The notes under the pieces were generated by a model, which searched no databases, was not told the DNA's origin, and was given only the letters and a program-made list of their open reading frames with translations. Of a stretch of DNA of 47,978 nucleotides, positions 44,834 through 47,978 are shown piece after piece. Within the stretch, counting starts at the first letter, position 1, and each line of letters opens with the position of its first letter. This DNA is from Bacteroidales bacterium (GTDB lineage: Bacteria > Bacteroidota > Bacteroidia > Bacteroidales > VadinHA17): the NCBI GenBank assembly GCA_029932855.1, contig JAOZPG010000020.1, positions 1 to 47,978 on the forward strand. The letters run 5' to 3'. Made by a program: the position numbers and the translations under genes.

Positions 44834-44854
44834 AATAAGTTTGATACATATATA

Positions 44855-47800
44855 TTAGTCGGGTTTTGAAGTTTGGAATTTTTGAGTCCACCACCATGAA
44901 ATAAGAATTACAAACAATATTCCGAGAATTCCCCCGAAAAGGGAAGATGGGATGGCTCCGATAAATATTTCTTTAACAATAGCCGTTATAATATATACAG
45001 CTGCAATATACGGAATCCAGTTATAGTGATATCTGAGGAAGTAAATGTATATCAACAATAAAACTGTACCAATTATAAGGCCGCTGATTATCCAGTATGC
45101 ATATCTTTCCAGGCCATTTACCGACATTAACAGTCCGGTAAGAACAGTAAGACCTCCATAGAGCAGTTTTGACCTGGTCCATTTATTGCTAAACTTATCC
45201 AGTGCAGCATATAATATCAGCAGGAAGCCTGCCGCAGCTATATATGATTGTATTTTGCCTGATCCTATGCTTAAGGCCGGTAATAAATTTCCTGCTGCTG
45301 AATAATCTCCTGTAAGCGGAGCTGTTTTTATTTCGAACTTCATAAGCAAGGACTGTAAACCTACAAGAAAGAATCCAAGACTGACAGCTTTTAGCCAGTC
45401 ATAATTATTAAATGTCAAAGAGATCTTCAGATGGGATGACATACCCCCGATAATCCCATATCCTGCTGAAGAGAATATTGCAGCTATTGCCATTGAAACA
45501 AGTAGCATTGTAATGAAATTGGATAGGGGAATGCTTGTCTGATATGAATACATTATTGAATCCCATCCCAGGAATGTGTCCAAAATAAACAGAATAAAGA
45601 ATGTTATACCGAAATAAATGAATAGAGGGAGAAGGAATTTTTTCCTGGTCCATCGAAAAATTCCCCATACCATTCCTGCAATAAGGATAAGAATGGGAAT
45701 AATGCCCCCGATAGTCCTTAGAATAGTTCTTTTGCTCTGTTCATTTTTATAATTTCTTTCCCAGTCCTCAGGAATATGAACAAAGGCAGAAGCGGCAACA
45801 GCTTCATCCCCATCAATTGTAAGCTTGTATCTGCCCTGTCCTATATCAGGAGTATAATTTAATGTGTCTGCATATACAAAGCTCCAGTTCCTTCTGTTTT
45901 CCAACTTTTCAGGAGTAACGGAAATTTCTTTCAGGCTTTTCCTGTTTAAACCAAAAGTTTCTGTTATTAATGAATCAGCAATAATCTGAGCCTCTGCCTG
46001 TTCAAGGACAGCCCCTTCCCGTTTTTCGGGTATCTTATGATAAAAACTCCATACCTTACCATTTGCATCTATCTCAATGCCGTATTCTTCTGCCCGTTCT
46101 TCTACTCCTCCTGACATTTTAACCAGTCTGAACATCCACCTTGGGGGAGAAAGAAATTTGCCGATAGTTTTATCATATCCTTCCTTACCTGATTCTTTCC
46201 AGATGAATTTTTGTGCAAGACCAGAGCCGGCAGAAACCTGTGACAGAATTTTCCATTCTTCTGCAATAACTCCAAACCTGGATGAGAGTTCATTTACCGC
46301 AATTTCCTTTGCTTCCTGCCCGGATATTTCCAGTTTAGGGGCATCAGCCTTAAAGGGAGTGAAGAGTAACCATAGTACAAGTCCCACAATACCTGCCGGA
46401 ATAAGAAACCTGGAAAGTGATGTTTTTGCAGAATTGATATCAGCTACTTCCTCTTTTTTCTTAAGTTTCTGTGGTGGAGCTTCCCATCCAATATTTCTTA
46501 ACTTGTCGGGTACAACAGTCCATTTTTTATTCTGAAGTCTTCTGAAAAGAACTATCCATAAAGGAATAAACATAATGATCAGTACCAGAATCCTGTCTGT
46601 CCATATTCCCGGTGATTCAGCTACCCATAATGGGAGAGAGAACCAGAAAACGTCGACTGTAAAATGTGCAATAATAATTGGGATAAGTCCATATCCCAGG
46701 TAAATCAGACCCATGATCATAAAGGGTACTACCATCTCAAGTACCCTGGCATAACTTGGTTGTTGAGGGTAATTTGCATGTCCTGCACCAAAAATCAGGG
46801 TCTGAATGAAGAGTACAAGTATTATCCATACATTTTTGTACCTGGATTTACGTGTAAGCAGAACAATTCCTGCAAGAGGGATAGCACGTGCAAGAGTTTC
46901 TTCCCAGAACCCTGCCTGTAGGGATAATGCAATAGAATTGAACCATGGCATATAATTAGCGAGAATATTTGGATCAGACAGTTCTCCGGCAGGACTCCAC
47001 CATCCTACCTTTTTTGTAATTACATAGAATAACACATCTATACCAATCATTATAACCATGAAAAGATATCCTGCCATGGTTTGTCCCAATACGGAAACAG
47101 AGCCCCCGCTCTCTTTACTCCAGCTTTTCCATAATTGTAAATGGCGTGGGAAAGCTTCTCTGCCCAAACCTTCAGCCGACATAAATGTCAAAGCAATGAC
47201 AGCTCCCATAACAAGAGAAAGTAAAAATGAATTTACCAGTGTACTTGATAAGAAGCTGGCAGAACCGGTAGATGTTTCGTAACCAAACCATGACAAGGGG
47301 ATTCCGTTTAATGAAGTAAAAAACACAGATCCCAGTGCAATAGAAATACCCCATATTAAGGCAGGCTTCCATATTAACTTTCTGGTTTTCAATAGAAAAA
47401 AGAGACCGATAAAAACTCCAAAGAAACCGTAAAGCAAAATAAGTCCCATCGTTCCAAAAGAAGCTATGGTATTATTTTTAGATCTCATTTCTGAGTACCT
47501 TCTGTTGAAATCGTCAGGAATCTTTACGAAATATTTTAGTTCGCTAAGCTTATCACCACTTACTTTTAGCTTTAACCTGTATTTCCCATCACCCACAACT
47601 ATATCAGATCTTTCAAAAATGAAACTATGATCTGTTCTGCCACTTTCAACTTCTTCTTTTGAATTCTCAACAAGTTCATAATCTGAAAGATCAAGCTGCC
47701 AGTTTTCAGAAGCTTCCCTTTTTGCTATGGATAATGCAACAGAGTCCTCAAGAGCTGCACCTGCCACAGAATCTGCAATTATTTCAGTAAAACCGTAAGG

Positions 47801-47978
47801 TTCACCTGAGGGAGTGAACCTGAATTCAACCTCGTTAGTTTCATATTCACGAAAGTGTCTCACTTTCCAGATATAGGAACTGTATTTATTTTCAGCCAGT
47901 ATGTTTTTAAACTCCTCAAGTCCACCTGCTTCCAGTTCAACAAAATTCTGAAAAGTATCGTCATTAGTAAAAACAACT
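44855..47978 (-). CDS. Internally duplicated CPBP-family intramembrane protease, 5' end cut by the window
   Basis: The reading frame is open to the window edge: a GTG at 47863 is not the true start, because 38 further in-frame codons without a stop precede it. The visible 1040 residues consist of two copies of the same plan: a periplasmic PepSY-like part, one membrane helix, then a multi-helix membrane domain. The first membrane domain carries the CPBP (Rce1-like) glutamic-protease motifs EETLAR (encoded near 46890-46903), FGAGH (near 46780) and HFTVD (near 46655). The second copy (about 46350 to 44855) keeps the fold pattern but lacks them. CPBP proteins cleave or bind small peptides and prenylated proteins within the membrane. 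The substrate is unknown. Confidence 0.85.
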   Translation of the reverse strand, partial: VVFTNDDTFQNFVELEAGGLEEFKNILAENKYSSYIWKVRHFREYETNEVEFRFTPSGEPYGFTEIIADSVAGAALEDSVALSIAKREASENWQLDLSDYELVENSKEEVESGRTDHSFIFERSDIVVGDGKYRLKLKVSGDKLSELKYFVKIPDDFNRRYSEMRSKNNTIASFGTMGLILLYGFFGVFIGLFFLLKTRKLIWKPALIWGISIALGSVFFTSLNGIPLSWFGYETSTGSASFLSSTLVNSFLLSLVMGAVIALTFMSAEGLGREAFPRHLQLWKSWSKESGGSVSVLGQTMAGYLFMVIMIGIDVLFYVITKKVGWWSPAGELSDPNILANYMPWFNSIALSLQAGFWEETLARAIPLAGIVLLTRKSRYKNVWIILVLFIQTLIFGAGHANYPQQPSYARVLEMVVPFMIMGLIYLGYGLIPIIIAHFTVDVFWFSLPLWVAESPGIWTDRILVLIIMFIPLWIVLFRRLQNKKWTVVPDKLRNIGWEAPPQKLKKKEEVADINSAKTSLSRFLIPAGIVGLVLWLLFTPFKADAPKLEISGQEAKEIAVNELSSRFGVIAEEWKILSQVSAGSGLAQKFIWKESGKEGYDKTIGKFLSPPRWMFRLVKMSGGVEERAEEYGIEIDANGKVWSFYHKIPEKREGAVLEQAEAQIIADSLITETFGLNRKSLKEISVTPEKLENRRNWSFVYADTLNYTPDIGQGRYKLTIDGDEAVAASAFVHIPEDWERNYKNEQSKRTILRTIGGIIPILILIAGMVWGIFRWTRKKFLLPLFIYFGITFFILFILDTFLGWDSIMYSYQTSIPLSNFITMLLVSMAIAAIFSSAGYGIIGGMSSHLKISLTFNNYDWLKAVSLGFFLVGLQSLLMKFEIKTAPLTGDYSAAGNLLPALSIGSGKIQSYIAAAGFLLILYAALDKFSNKWTRSKLLYGGLTVLTGLLMSVNGLERYAYWIISGLIIGTVLLLIYIYFLRYHYNWIPYIAAVYIITAIVKEIFIGAIPSSLFGGILGILFVILISWWWTQKFQTSKPD

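Noticed and set aside
44855-47863. A complete CPBP gene starting at GTG 47863
   Set aside because: The frame stays open upstream to the window edge and the upstream residues belong to the same PepSY-like domain, so the gene is truncated by the window.
1-47978. tRNA, rRNA, insertion sequences or phage genes
   Set aside because: None were recognised on reading both strands; small tRNA genes could still be missed by eye.

Overview
The window looks like a chromosomal segment of a Bacteroidota bacterium, probably Bacteroidales or Marinilabiliales-like and anaerobic or microaerobic. The reasons are an AT-leaning sequence, promoters of the TAnnTTTG type, a SusC-like TonB-dependent receptor with a carboxypeptidase-regulatory domain, a membrane-anchored AraC regulator, the characteristic Bacteroidota glycogen cluster with a glycogen synthase-phosphorylase fusion, and large secreted proteins starting with a FNYQAVARN-type domain. 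No rRNA, tRNA, CRISPR array, phage or insertion sequence was found. Taxonomy is inferred from gene content only.

Layout, left to right. 0-5.3 kb: a cysteate synthase-like PLP enzyme (a possible sulfonolipid head-group enzyme), a small lipoprotein paired with a TonB-dependent receptor, and a 7TM-AraC regulator. 5.7-10.1 kb: a tight three-gene operon of outer-membrane beta-barrel, MMPL/RND exporter and LolA-like periplasmic protein, which looks like a lipid-export route. 10.2-14.5 kb: housekeeping genes mnmE, sucD, a Sir2 deacylase with an altered zinc site, and fabG. 14.5-19.7 kb: two tandem paralogous surface fibre/adhesin genes that share nearly identical 5' segments but carry different repeat shafts. 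One has 30 uninterrupted 17-residue units; the other has YadA-head-like repeats with an S74 self-cleaving chaperone domain. 19.9-26.9 kb: typA, a CarboxypepD_reg-like exported protein, a GH13 glycogen branching enzyme and a D-aminoacylase-like lipoprotein.

27.0-36.0 kb on the minus strand is an alpha-glucan operon: debranching enzyme, GT4 glycosyltransferase, GH57 alpha-amylase/glucanotransferase and a 1401-residue glycogen synthase-phosphorylase fusion. With the branching enzyme at 23.3 kb, the window encodes a nearly complete glycogen synthesis and breakdown set. 36.3-38.0 kb holds three small coiled-coil/membrane proteins of unknown role. 38.1-41.9 kb holds an SLC12-like cation-chloride cotransporter, a diacylglycerol-kinase-like lipid kinase and a START-like protein.

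42.0-44.8 kb is the most interesting part. It is a compact operon (Rrf2/NsrR-like three-cysteine regulator, subunit-II-like cupredoxin lacking the CuA ligands, heme-copper oxidase subunit I with an Asp where the first CuB/FeB histidine is expected), ended by a strong terminator and preceded by two palindromes. I read it as a candidate unconventional nitric-oxide reductase under nitric-oxide-responsive control. The right end is a truncated CPBP-family membrane protease that is an internal duplication, with catalytic residues only in the first half.
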